A DNA stretch of 64,000 nt from Saprospiraceae bacterium (GTDB lineage Bacteria; Bacteroidota; Bacteroidia; Chitinophagales; Saprospiraceae), in contig JALHQW010000010.1 in NCBI GenBank assembly GCA_022841745.1, forward strand, positions 1 through 64,000, given 5' to 3'. Shown here piece after piece: positions 1 through 7,103 of this stretch (positions within the stretch are counted from its first letter, which is position 1; each line of letters opens with the position of its first letter). Below the pieces are notes generated by a model. It was not told where the DNA came from and did no database searches. It saw nothing but the letters and a program-made list of their open reading frames with translations. The position numbers and the translations under genes are program-made.

Positions 1-1284
1 GGCGTTCTGCCCAAGGTGTATGCACAGGAAAAACTCGACAAGGCCAGCCTCGGCAGCCTGATTGACCTCATCAGCACGGCCACGCTGGGCACGAAGGAGG
101 CGCAGGGCAAGGACGTGCTTGGGCGGGTCTTTGAATACTTCCTCGGAGAGTTTGCACTGGCAGAGGGCAAGAAAGGCGGACAGTTCTACACCCCCGGCTC
201 GGTAGTGAAGCTGCTCGTCGAAATGCTCGAACCCTACGAGGGCCGGGTCTTCGACCCTTGCTGCGGCAGCGGAGGGATGTTCGTGCAGAGCGAGAAGTTC
301 ATCATAGCCCACCAAGACCGACGGCCCCTTTCCGGCTCCTCCCACAAGGGGCAAGGTAAGCTGGGGGCCACCCTCCCCCCTTGGGGGGGAGCCGGAGGGG
401 GGCTTTCCATCTACGGACAGGAGAGCAACCAAACCACCTGGCGCCTCTGCAAGATGAACCTCGCCATCCGGGGCATAGACAGCTCCAACGTGAAATGGAA
501 CAACGAGGGCAGCTTCCTCAACGACGCCCACCGGGACCTCAAGGCCGACTTCATCATCGCCAACCCGCCCTTCAACGACAGCGACTGGAGCGGCGAACTG
601 TTGCAGACCGATGGCCGCTGGCAATACGGCGCACCCCCCGCCGGGAATGCCAACTACGCCTGGATTCAGCACTTCCTCTACCACCTCGCCCCCAACGGAC
701 TGGCCGGCTTCGTGCTCTCCAAAGGCTCGCTGACCACCAAGAGCGGCGGCGAATTCGAAATACGCAAGGCGCTCATAGACAACGACCTGCTGGAATGCGT
801 GGTGAACCTGCCCACCAAGCTCTTCCTCAATACGCAGATTCCCGCCTGCCTGTGGTTCTTGCGGCGGGGGAAAACGAAGCGGAATGGCGAGGTACTGTTC
901 ATGGATGCCCGCAACATGGGCCACCTCGTGAACCGCCGCAACCGGGACTTGAGTGATGAGGATATTGCCTTGATTGCCGATACCTATCATACTTGGCGAG
1001 CAGAGTCCCCAGATTTCCGAAGTCTTGAAGACTTCGGAAATCTTACCCCCTACAACGACACCCCCGGCTTCTGCAAAAGCACAACCACCGCCGAAATAGC
1101 CGACCTCAACTACGTCATCACCCCCGGCCGCTACGTGGGCCTGCCGGACGATGAGGATGATTTCGATTTTGCAGAACGCTTTGCAGCGCTGAAAACGGAA
1201 CTGGAGGGGCAGATGGCGGAGGAGGAGGAGTTGAACCGGAGGATTAGTGAAAATTTGGGGAAAATTAAAATGGTGAAGATATGA
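1..1284 (+). CDS. hsdM: Type I restriction-modification DNA methyltransferase subunit HsdM (5'-truncated by window edge)
   Basis: N6-adenine methyltransferase subunit of a type I restriction-modification enzyme; it methylates the site chosen by HsdS. The SAM-binding motif DPCCGSGG is encoded near 250-276 and the catalytic NPPF motif near 559-570. The frame is open to base 1 (GVLPK before the first possible start, a GTG at 16) and the family normally has a helical N-terminal domain, so the true start lies outside the window. Two in-frame insertions are visible. One is a G/C-rich stretch of about 27 residues at 322-405, between the SAM motif region and SIYGQESN, where relatives have only a few residues. 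The other is a 33-nt palindrome at 1011-1043 near the C-terminus. The reading frame survives both. The stop overlaps the hsdS start by 4 nt (ATGA), indicating translational coupling. Confidence 0.95.
   Translation, partial: GVLPKVYAQEKLDKASLGSLIDLISTATLGTKEAQGKDVLGRVFEYFLGEFALAEGKKGGQFYTPGSVVKLLVEMLEPYEGRVFDPCCGSGGMFVQSEKFIIAHQDRRPLSGSSHKGQGKLGATLPPWGGAGGGLSIYGQESNQTTWRLCKMNLAIRGIDSSNVKWNNEGSFLNDAHRDLKADFIIANPPFNDSDWSGELLQTDGRWQYGAPPAGNANYAWIQHFLYHLAPNGLAGFVLSKGSLTTKSGGEFEIRKALIDNDLLECVVNLPTKLFLNTQIPACLWFLRRGKTKRNGEVLFMDARNMGHLVNRRNRDLSDEDIALIADTYHTWRAESPDFRSLEDFGNLTPYNDTPGFCKSTTTAEIADLNYVITPGRYVGLPDDEDDFDFAERFAALKTELEGQMAEEEELNRRISENLGKIKMVKI
322..405 (+). repeat. G/C-rich inverted repeat inserted in frame in hsdM
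   Basis: Two arms, CCGGCTCC near 337-344 and GGAGCCGG near 388-395, face each other across a G/C-rich centre. The block encodes about 27 low-complexity residues (Gly, Ser, Pro, Lys, Gln) between KFIIAHQ and SIYGQESN. HsdM relatives usually have a short loop here, so an in-frame repeat insertion is inferred. Exact boundaries are uncertain. Confidence 0.6.
1011..1043. repeat. 33-nt palindrome inside hsdM coding sequence
   Basis: Perfect inverted repeat with 16-bp arms (AGATTTCCGAAGTCTT) and one central base. It is 11 codons long and does not break the frame. The sequence is close to the palindrome at 61458-61488 (shared core CTTCCGAAGTC or TTTCCGAAGTC) and has the same 16+1+16 layout as the palindrome inside mutS at 61224-61256. 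Confidence 0.85.
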
Positions 1285-2474
1285 AGGAGTGGAAGGAAAA
1301 TAAATTGGGTGAACTAATAGATTTAGGTATTGCCAATCTCCAAACTGGGCCATTTGGAACTATGCTCAATGCCTCAGAATATTCAAGTAATGGAATACCT
1401 GTGATTGCTGTTCAAGACATCGGAGATAATAAGCTTGTGTACCACAAGTTTGTTTATGTCCCTGATGAAACAGCAGAAAGATTGAGCCGATACCGTGTCA
1501 AAGAACATGACATCATCTTTGGTAGAAAAGGTGCTGTAGATAGAAGAGCATTGGTTAAAAAATCCGAGGAGGGTTGGTTGCAAGGTAGTGATTGCATCAG
1601 ACTTCGATTTACGGATGAGATAAACGCTAAATTCATTTCTTACCAATTAGGAAGTGATTCTCATAAAGAATGGATGTTTCAGTTTGCAACTGGTGCAACA
1701 ATGCCATCTTTAAATCAGGAGATTTTAAAATTACTGCCAATTACGCTTCCCTCTCTCCCCGAGCAAACCGCCATCGCCACCGTCTTAAGCAGCTTGGATG
1801 AGAAGATAGACTTACTGCACCGCCAGAACAAGACGCTGGAAGGGCTGGCGGAGGTGGTGTTTCGGGGGTGGTTTGTGGAGGGGGCGAGGAGTGAGTGGGA
1901 AGAGAAAGGATTGGATGAAATAGCAGAATTTCTAAATGGTTTGGCTTGTCAAAAGTACCCGCCTAAGCCAACAGAAGTAGGACTGCCAGTAATTAAAATA
2001 AAAGAAATGAAAGCTGGGATTACGGATGCTTCTGACATTGCGACTAAAGATGTTCCTGAAAAATACATCGTTGAAGATGGTGATATGCTTTTCTCATGGT
2101 CGGGCAGCTTGGATGTTGTTTTGTGGTCAGGAGGGACAGGTGTTCTAAATCAGCATCTTTTCAAGGTTTCTTCAACTGAATTTCCTCAATGGTTCTATTA
2201 TCAATGGGTGAAACAACATTTGATTGACTTCAAAGGAATTGCTGAGGACAAAGCAACGACGATGGGCCACATCCAAAGACACCATCTTTCAGATGCCATT
2301 GTTTTAGTTCCTTCCAAAAAAGAATTAGAAACAATGAATGAAACGATGAACCCTTTATTTGAAAAAATCAAAGCCAACAACTCTCAAATCCGCACGCTGA
2401 CGGGGGTACGGGATGAACTGCTGCCGAAGGTGATGAGTGGGGAGGTGCGGGTGGGGGGTGAAATATTAGGATGA
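1281..2474 (+). CDS. hsdS: Type I restriction-modification specificity subunit HsdS
   Basis: DNA-recognition subunit with two target recognition domains (about residues 1-150 and 200-350), each followed by a conserved helical spacer (about 155-200, with [20 protein letters not shown], and about 355-397, with [20 protein letters not shown]). The two target domains are AT-rich while the spacers are GC-rich like hsdM, the usual sign of target-domain exchange. The start is an ATG overlapping the hsdM stop. At 397 aa it is of normal length and appears intact. Its last ~90 bp (from 2385) recur four times downstream. Confidence 0.95.
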   Translation: MKEWKENKLGELIDLGIANLQTGPFGTMLNASEYSSNGIPVIAVQDIGDNKLVYHKFVYVPDETAERLSRYRVKEHDIIFGRKGAVDRRALVKKSEEGWLQGSDCIRLRFTDEINAKFISYQLGSDSHKEWMFQFATGATMPSLNQEILKLLPITLPSLPEQTAIATVLSSLDEKIDLLHRQNKTLEGLAEVVFRGWFVEGARSEWEEKGLDEIAEFLNGLACQKYPPKPTEVGLPVIKIKEMKAGITDASDIATKDVPEKYIVEDGDMLFSWSGSLDVVLWSGGTGVLNQHLFKVSSTEFPQWFYYQWVKQHLIDFKGIAEDKATTMGHIQRHHLSDAIVLVPSKKELETMNETMNPLFEKIKANNSQIRTLTGVRDELLPKVMSGEVRVGGEILG

Positions 2475-2489
2475 GCAAGTGCGACGGGA

Positions 2490-2667
2490 CATCTATCATC
2501 TTGTAACCCCTCGTTTCAACGAGGGGACATGAAAATACCCCCGGCCCACATCTATCATCTTTACAGGGCATCCACATCCAGATGTGATGTTCTGAAAAGA
2601 AGATAGATGTGGGTGTAGCACTTGGCCATCCCCCCGTTGAAACGGCGGGTTACAAGATGATAGATGT
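2490..2667. repeat. Inverted-repeat (MITE-like) element, copy 1
   Basis: The ends ACATCTATCATCTTGTAACC and its reverse complement form about 21-bp terminal inverted repeats (2490-2510 and 2647-2667). Nested inside are a second pair (CCACATCTATCATCTT / AAGATAGATGTGG) and small hairpins (CCTCGTTTCAACGAGG; ACATCCAGATGTGATGT). It starts 15 nt after the hsdS stop. A near-identical copy is at 3919-4098. No transposase is encoded. Confidence 0.8.
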
Positions 2668-2737
2668 GTGCCGGGGCAGTAGCTCACGGAGTATTCTGCT
2701 TTGGCCACGAAACTTTGACATTGAAACCAACACCCAA

Positions 2738-2818
2738 CAAATCCGCACACTGACGGTGGTACGGGATACGCTGCTGCCGAAGGTGATGAGTGGGGAGGTG
2801 CGGGTGGAAATAAAATAA
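2738..2818 (+). repeat. hsdS 3'-end repeat, copy B
   Basis: Matches the last ~80 bp of hsdS (CAAATCCGCAC, then GCTGCTGCCGAAGGTGATGA) with a few substitutions, and ends in its own stop (VRVEIK-stop). It lies in an open frame running from a GTG at 2609 through the inverted-repeat element. It stops 6 nt before the start of the gene at 2825. Confidence 0.9.
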
Positions 2819-2824
2819 CAGCGC

Positions 2825-3322
2825 ATGTTTGAACAATATCAAAAATACTTTGACAAACTCTTGGATAGCTACCAAGAAGAAGGATATAAACTATCCAAAG
2901 AACTTTGGCTGCTTTTGATGCGGCACGGTATCGCGCATCAAATACCGGCAGGGCCAATCAGAAAAACGGAGAACCAATTGGCGGCAATGTCGTTGGCTTG
3001 GATTTATCAGGACTTCATTGTGACTACCCAAAGCAGGTACAGAATGGAGGACATGGAGTATTACTTAGGTGAAATTGGTTTTGAAATTGACCCCGTTGTC
3101 TTAGGGTACATTGCTGGAAAGCATGGAATGGAATACGAACAGCATGATATTTTGTCAGATTTAGTTTGGGATTTGATTTTCAAAGTCTATCGGCCAAGTA
3201 TCAAGAAGACTTTGATTGAAAACCTTGGGCATGAAAAATTAGCTACAATGTTTTCGGATTCCTTGGGGGGAGGGATAATAGAATACATTGCTTGGGAAAG
3301 CTTTGTGAATGAACATTTTTAA
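2825..3322 (+). CDS. Hypothetical protein, first cargo gene in the hsdS-tail array
   Basis: 165-residue, mainly helical, soluble-looking protein that I do not recognise. It has no signal peptide, no membrane segment and no evident catalytic motif; it is rich in Tyr, Trp, Leu and acidic residues. Base composition is more AT-rich than hsdM and hsdR, which fits acquired DNA. It starts with ATG 6 nt after the stop of hsdS-tail copy B and is followed within 10 nt by tail copy C, so it sits as a cassette between two repeats. Position in a restriction locus suggests, but does not show, a defence-related role. Confidence 0.75.
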   Translation: MFEQYQKYFDKLLDSYQEEGYKLSKELWLLLMRHGIAHQIPAGPIRKTENQLAAMSLAWIYQDFIVTTQSRYRMEDMEYYLGEIGFEIDPVVLGYIAGKHGMEYEQHDILSDLVWDLIFKVYRPSIKKTLIENLGHEKLATMFSDSLGGGIIEYIAWESFVNEHF

Positions 3323-3330
3323 TTAAAAAT

Positions 3331-3418
3331 CAACACCCAACAAATCCGAACACTGACGGGGGTACGTGATACGCTGCTGCCGAAGGTGATGAGTGGGGAG
3401 GTGAGTGTGGAAATATAA
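3331..3418 (+). repeat. hsdS 3'-end repeat, copy C
   Basis: Third version of the hsdS tail, beginning with the shared leader CAACACCCAACAAATCCG and ending VSVEI-stop. It separates the cargo genes at 2825 and 3440. No intact hsdS-like gene precedes it. Confidence 0.9.
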
Positions 3419-3439
3419 AACCTTTAAAAACATCAAATC

Positions 3440-3793
3440 ATGATTTTAGGAAATGAAACAACGATTAGAAATGTAAGTGGATTCTCAACTGAAGAACTAA
3501 AAGGAATAATGGACTTTCTACAAGGTGCAGTTTATTGCTGGTGCAAAAACAGACCTGATGAATGGTTTTCTATCCGGAACTTGATGGGGGGTGAGAATTT
3601 TAATTGGAATGGAACACCCCTGCAAGTTTTGTATGACAAACACATCAACAGAGGATTAGATGACGGGGAAGCCAATAATGCTGCTGGCAAGGATTGTGGA
3701 TGGATTCTGAAAAGGGTTATACATGGAGATGAAAACCGGGACTTCGAAACAAAAACGGAGTCTTTGGTCAGGCATTATAAATGGGTGGCTTAA
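3440..3793 (+). CDS. Hypothetical protein, second cargo gene in the hsdS-tail array
   Basis: 117-residue soluble-looking protein that I do not recognise, with several Trp and Cys residues (YCWCKNRPDEWFS near residue 32). No signal peptide or membrane segment. It starts with ATG 21 nt after tail copy C and ends about 10 nt before tail copy D. AT-rich relative to hsdR. It is framed by repeats on both sides like its neighbour, so it was probably acquired as a separate unit. Confidence 0.75.
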   Translation: MILGNETTIRNVSGFSTEELKGIMDFLQGAVYCWCKNRPDEWFSIRNLMGGENFNWNGTPLQVLYDKHINRGLDDGEANNAAGKDCGWILKRVIHGDENRDFETKTESLVRHYKWVA

Positions 3794-3802
3794 TAAATCA
3801 AA

Positions 3803-3904
3803 ACCAACACCCAACAAATCCGCACGCTGACGGGGGTACGGGATACGCTGCTGCCGAAGGTGATGAGTGGGGAGGTGAGGGTGGGGGGTGAAATATTAGG
3901 ATGA
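3803..3904 (+). repeat. hsdS 3'-end repeat, copy D
   Basis: Fourth hsdS tail. Its end (VRVGGEILG-stop and the following GCAAGTGCGACGGG) matches the native hsdS 3' end more closely than copies B, C and E do, and it is followed by the second inverted-repeat element just as the native tail is. The segments 2385-2818 and ~3815-4246 are therefore large direct repeats of each other. Confidence 0.9.
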
Positions 3905-3918
3905 GCAAGTGCGACGGG

Positions 3919-4098
3919 ACATCTATCATCTTGTAACCCCTCGTTTCAACGAGGGACATGAAAATACCCCCGGCCCACATCTATCATCTTTACAGGGCAT
4001 CCACATCCAGATGTGATGTTCTGAAAAGAAGATAGATGAGGGTATGGCACACGGGAACATCCCCCGGTTGAAACCGGGGGTTACAAGATGATAGATGT
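3919..4098. repeat. Inverted-repeat (MITE-like) element, copy 2
   Basis: Near-identical to 2490-2667, with terminal repeats at 3919-3939 and 4078-4098. It differs by small indels in the hairpins (one G fewer after CAACGAGG) and a few substitutions. Same orientation and same flanks (hsdS tail on both sides) as copy 1. Confidence 0.8.
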
Positions 4099-4155
4099 GA
4101 GCGGGGGCAGTTGCATACGGAGTATTCTGCTTTGGCCACTAAACTTTGACTTTGA

Positions 4156-4246
4156 AACCAACACCTAACAAATCCGCACGCTGACGGAGGTACAAGATAC
4201 GCTGCTGCCGAAGGTGATGAGTGGGGAGGTGCGGGTGGAGGTGTAA
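4156..4246 (+). repeat. hsdS 3'-end repeat, copy E
   Basis: Fifth hsdS tail. The leader GACTTTGAAACCAACACC parallels copy B and the end reads VRVEV-stop. It stops 18 nt before the cargo gene at 4265. Confidence 0.9.
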
Positions 4247-4264
4247 AAAATAGGAACAAAAAAC

Positions 4265-4759
4265 ATGAACAAGATGACAAAGAATATAATAGGAGGAACC
4301 ATTGCCACCGTTTTAGGGGGGATACTTTTGTATTTTTTGCTCGATAGGTTGATAAAACCTGCGGTTGAACCAAGCGGGCATGCAGTAGTGAAAACGGATA
4401 CTACCACGCAGTCCCCAGCCTCAAAGGAAGGAAAAGAAACACAACCGACTAAAAGCGGCTTTGAAGCGCAGCCAAAAGGAAATGAGGCAGGAAACAAGCC
4501 ACCAGCGGAAACCCATCAACCCGTGCAGGTGCTATTGATTGTGGATGCAGTGTATTCAAACGCCCTTATCTATGCCGATGGTGTTCAGGTCTCACCAATA
4601 AACAATACGCCGACCGTCAAAGAATTGGAAATACCGTTTACGAAAAACACAATAACTTTGGAAGTCAAAGCAGGAAACAAGTCCTGCGAAAAACTTATAA
4701 CCGTACCTAGAAACTATTTTGACAAACCTTATAAACTCGAAGTGATATGTTCAGAATGA
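4265..4759 (+). CDS. Membrane-anchored protein with PEGA-like domain, third cargo
   Basis: 164 residues. A single membrane segment near residues 9-27 (GTIATVLGGILLYFLL) is followed by a Ser/Thr/Lys/Gln-rich linker and a C-terminal beta-rich domain from about residue 90. That domain resembles PEGA-type surface domains (SNALIYADGVQVSPINNTPT). Two Cys residues (about 140 and 162) could pair. It overlaps the next gene by 4 nt (ATGA), so the two form a translationally coupled pair. The PEGA assignment is by pattern only. Exact function unknown. Confidence 0.7.
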   Translation: MNKMTKNIIGGTIATVLGGILLYFLLDRLIKPAVEPSGHAVVKTDTTTQSPASKEGKETQPTKSGFEAQPKGNEAGNKPPAETHQPVQVLLIVDAVYSNALIYADGVQVSPINNTPTVKELEIPFTKNTITLEVKAGNKSCEKLITVPRNYFDKPYKLEVICSE

Positions 4760-5655
4760 AAACCATCCTATTTGCGCTTCTACAGACCCTAGTAGGCATC
4801 AAAGTAAACGCCCAAGCTGACCTTTGTGACAATTGCTATATCTGGGAGTTTGCCAGTGAAAATGGCGAACGAGACCAAACCACCCGCTTGCTATCCAACG
4901 ATGTGGAGGATATTTTAAGCCTGTATTCCGAATGCAAAGTGTTACAACGTTCCCGCTTTGCCCGCTTGCAAGAGCAAATCAACAATGAAAAGGCGATACA
5001 GTCATTGACAGGTGTTAGTCCTCAGATAAAGACAGAGTTGAAAACGATGCAAGCGAAACGGGTCATTTTCGGTACGGTGAATCGGGATTTCCAGGGGAAT
5101 GTATCGTTACGGTTGTCCTTTGAGAACTTGCAGACCTCACAAGTCAAAAGCAATACTGTGTTCCTGATTAATGATGATTATTACAATTTTGATAAGCGGA
5201 AGGAAAAGTTGAAGGCATTTATTGATTCGTTTGTGAATCCTGATGGGAAAATGCCGACGCCAATTCAATCTACAGAAGGTAACAGTACGACTTCTGAAAA
5301 TAGAATTATTGCGTCTGAAAATATGAGTGAAGTAGAGGTTTCAATTGCAAAAATTGAGCAGAAAGGCACAAAAATGATTTTCCATTTAAATTTTGAAAAT
5401 AAATCATTATCTGAAAAAGTAAGGCAATTCTGGATTGGCTCTACCGGTCACATATTGCTTGACCAAGACGGTGTTCAATATGAAAGTAGTTATGCGAAAA
5501 TAGGCAGTATAAGTGACCAATACGTGAATTTGGTTTATGGCAATGTCGTGAAGGGGCAAGTAGAGTTTACAGTGAGTTCCAATAAAATTACCAAGGTTCA
5601 AATGCTAACAATTGTGTTTTGGAATAATTTTGTTTTTACGAATATCAAAGTATAA
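4756..5655 (+). CDS. Exported protein with a CsgG/FlgO-like N-terminal domain, cargo
   Basis: 299 residues from the ATG at 4756, chosen because it gives an ATGA overlap with the previous stop and a clean signal peptide (MKTILFALLQTLVGIKVNAQ); an ATG at 4747 is the alternative. The section with ECKVLQRSRFARLQEQ and, later, AKRVIFGTVNRD recalls the pattern of CsgG/FlgO-type periplasmic domains (regulator of a named activity, then a G-x-V strand). This is a tentative fold call. The C-terminal half looks like a beta-sandwich with no recognised motif. It pairs with the membrane-anchored gene upstream. It has no stated link to restriction. Confidence 0.65.
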   Translation: MKTILFALLQTLVGIKVNAQADLCDNCYIWEFASENGERDQTTRLLSNDVEDILSLYSECKVLQRSRFARLQEQINNEKAIQSLTGVSPQIKTELKTMQAKRVIFGTVNRDFQGNVSLRLSFENLQTSQVKSNTVFLINDDYYNFDKRKEKLKAFIDSFVNPDGKMPTPIQSTEGNSTTSENRIIASENMSEVEVSIAKIEQKGTKMIFHLNFENKSLSEKVRQFWIGSTGHILLDQDGVQYESSYAKIGSISDQYVNLVYGNVVKGQVEFTVSSNKITKVQMLTIVFWNNFVFTNIKV

Positions 5656-5705
5656 GAGCATACCACAATTCACCGATACTTGCTTCCTATAGGAACAATT
5701 CACTG

Positions 5706-5843
5706 ATGGTATCCCTTATCGAGCAATCCGCCATCGAAACCCTGCAAGCGCAGGGCTGGGCGTATAGGAACGGCAAGGACGGTGGTCAGGGCATTTTCAT
5801 TATCTTTGCCATTGAACCAACAAAGGCGACAGCACACCGATGA
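5706..5843 (+). pseudogene. Duplicated 5' fragment of hsdR fused to a short unrelated tail
   Basis: About 64 bp (5717-5780) match hsdR codons from about 7127 (IEQSAIETLQAQGWAY) with only a few substitutions. After NGKD the match ends, and the frame runs another 20 codons to a TGA whose first bases overlap the darT-remnant ATG at 5840. It is an hsdR start copied away from its gene, with the darT/darG pair inserted between the copy and the real hsdR. It cannot encode a restriction subunit. A 45-aa peptide could still be made and coupled to the downstream frame. Confidence 0.8.
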
Positions 5844-6017
5844 GCCTAATCAATCAAAATAGGAAATACTGCTATCGCATCACGCATATCCAGAACCTGC
5901 ACCATATTCTGGAAAAAGGCATTGTTGCCAAAAACTTCCGACCACGTGAAGGGGCTGCTGACCGAAAAAAATATCACTAATATTGCGGTGAATGTCCAAC
6001 CGCTTTACTTTTTTTGA
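5840..6017 (+). pseudogene. darT: darT toxin remnant (internal deletion and frame change)
   Basis: The first ~30 codons encode a DarT-like N-terminus (YRITHIQNLHHILEKGIVAKN). Immediately after, in another frame, the sequence encodes a DarT-like C-terminus (SDHVKGLLTEKNIT, then NVQPLYFF-stop). A whole DarT is roughly 200 residues; here about 58 codons of family sequence remain and the ADP-ribosyltransferase centre is gone. Read in the original frame it stops at 5978-5980. The C-terminal frame stops at 6015-6017, 2 nt before the darG ATG, the spacing expected of an original darTG operon. A deletion of about 450 bp is inferred from the family size. Confidence 0.75.
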
Positions 6018-6019
6018 GC

Positions 6020-7066
6020 ATGATTATTTTCAAAACAGGCGACTTGTTGCAATCCGAAGCGGAGGCTTTGGTGAACACCGTGAACACGGTAGGGGTGATG
6101 GGCAAGGGCATTGCCTTGCAGTTCAAGGAGGCATTCCCGAACAACAACAAGGCGTACATGGCTGCTTGCAAGCGGGGCGAACTGGCACCGGGCAAGCTGT
6201 TCGCCATGTGGGACAGCAATCTGCACAGCGGGCGTAAGTTCCTCATCAATTTCCCCACGAAGGTGCATTGGCGCAACCCTTCCAAGTACGAATACATCGA
6301 GCAGGGGTTGGATGCGCTGAGGGATTTGTTGGTAAAGGAAAACATCAAGAGCGTGGCCATCCCGCCGCTCGGCAGCGGCAATGGCGGCTTGGATTGGGCA
6401 AAGGTGAAGCCCATGATTCAAGCTGCGCTGGGCGATTTGGACGTCGAGGTATTGGTGTACGAACCGAATGCAGCCATCAAGACGGTGCTGCAACAACAGG
6501 AAACAAAGAAAGCCTCGAAATTGACGCCTGCACGGGCGGCATTGCTGTATGCCCTGTTTGCTTTTGAGAGCAAGGGGGAATACAGCAGCCTTTTTGCGGC
6601 CAACAAGCTGGCTTATTTCCTGCAACGGAAAGGACAGCGCCTAAACCTACAATTCAAGCCGCATTATTATGGCCCTTATGCCATTGGTGTGGAAAAGGTG
6701 CTGTATGACATGAACGGCACTTATCTGAAAGGCTTGGAACAAGGTCAGGCCAAACCCTTCGAGCCGCTGCAACTGAATTACTATAAATGGGAGGAGGTCA
6801 ATGATTTTGTCCATCACAAAATGGAATCGGCAGATGCGCTACGGGTCAAGGAATTGATACAGTTTTTGTCGGGATATACTTCTGAGCTTTCGCTTGAAAT
6901 ACTTGCATCCGTGGATTATATATTGGCCGAGCATCCAAATCACTCATTGGAGCAGGTCATGGAGGTCATAGCCGCATGGAACATGCGCAAAAGAGAACTG
7001 TTCAAAAAGGATTTTATAAAATCAGCGTATGATTATTTGAATAATTACCGGGTTGCCATCAATTGA
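6020..7066 (+). CDS. darG: DarG-type macrodomain antitoxin (DNA ADP-ribosyl glycohydrolase)
   Basis: 348 residues. The N-terminal macrodomain (about 1-155; GDLLQSEAEALVNTVNTVGVMGKGIA and IPPLGSGNGGLDW) removes ADP-ribose placed on thymidine in DNA by DarT. The C-terminal region (about 165-348) matches the DarG toxin-binding part. The ATG at 6020 is preferred to the in-frame TTG at 6014, which lies inside the darT stop region. The gene looks intact while its toxin partner is not. A retained orphan antitoxin could protect against DarT toxins of other elements; this is inference. It ends 37 nt before hsdR. Confidence 0.9.
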   Translation: MIIFKTGDLLQSEAEALVNTVNTVGVMGKGIALQFKEAFPNNNKAYMAACKRGELAPGKLFAMWDSNLHSGRKFLINFPTKVHWRNPSKYEYIEQGLDALRDLLVKENIKSVAIPPLGSGNGGLDWAKVKPMIQAALGDLDVEVLVYEPNAAIKTVLQQQETKKASKLTPARAALLYALFAFESKGEYSSLFAANKLAYFLQRKGQRLNLQFKPHYYGPYAIGVEKVLYDMNGTYLKGLEQGQAKPFEPLQLNYYKWEEVNDFVHHKMESADALRVKELIQFLSGYTSELSLEILASVDYILAEHPNHSLEQVMEVIAAWNMRKRELFKKDFIKSAYDYLNNYRVAIN

Positions 7067-7103
7067 CAGCAACGTCCTTTGATTTGCCCGCAATACCCAT
7101 TCA

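Noticed and set aside
2385-4246. Diversity-generating retroelement or integron
   Set aside because: No reverse transcriptase, no adenine-specific variation between tails, no integrase gene and no attC-like fold were seen in the window.
2496-4373. Minus-strand Pro/Ser-rich ORFs repeated three times ([13 protein letters not shown])
   Set aside because: They are the reverse reading of the hsdS 3'-end copies; repetition follows from the tail array, not from a gene family.
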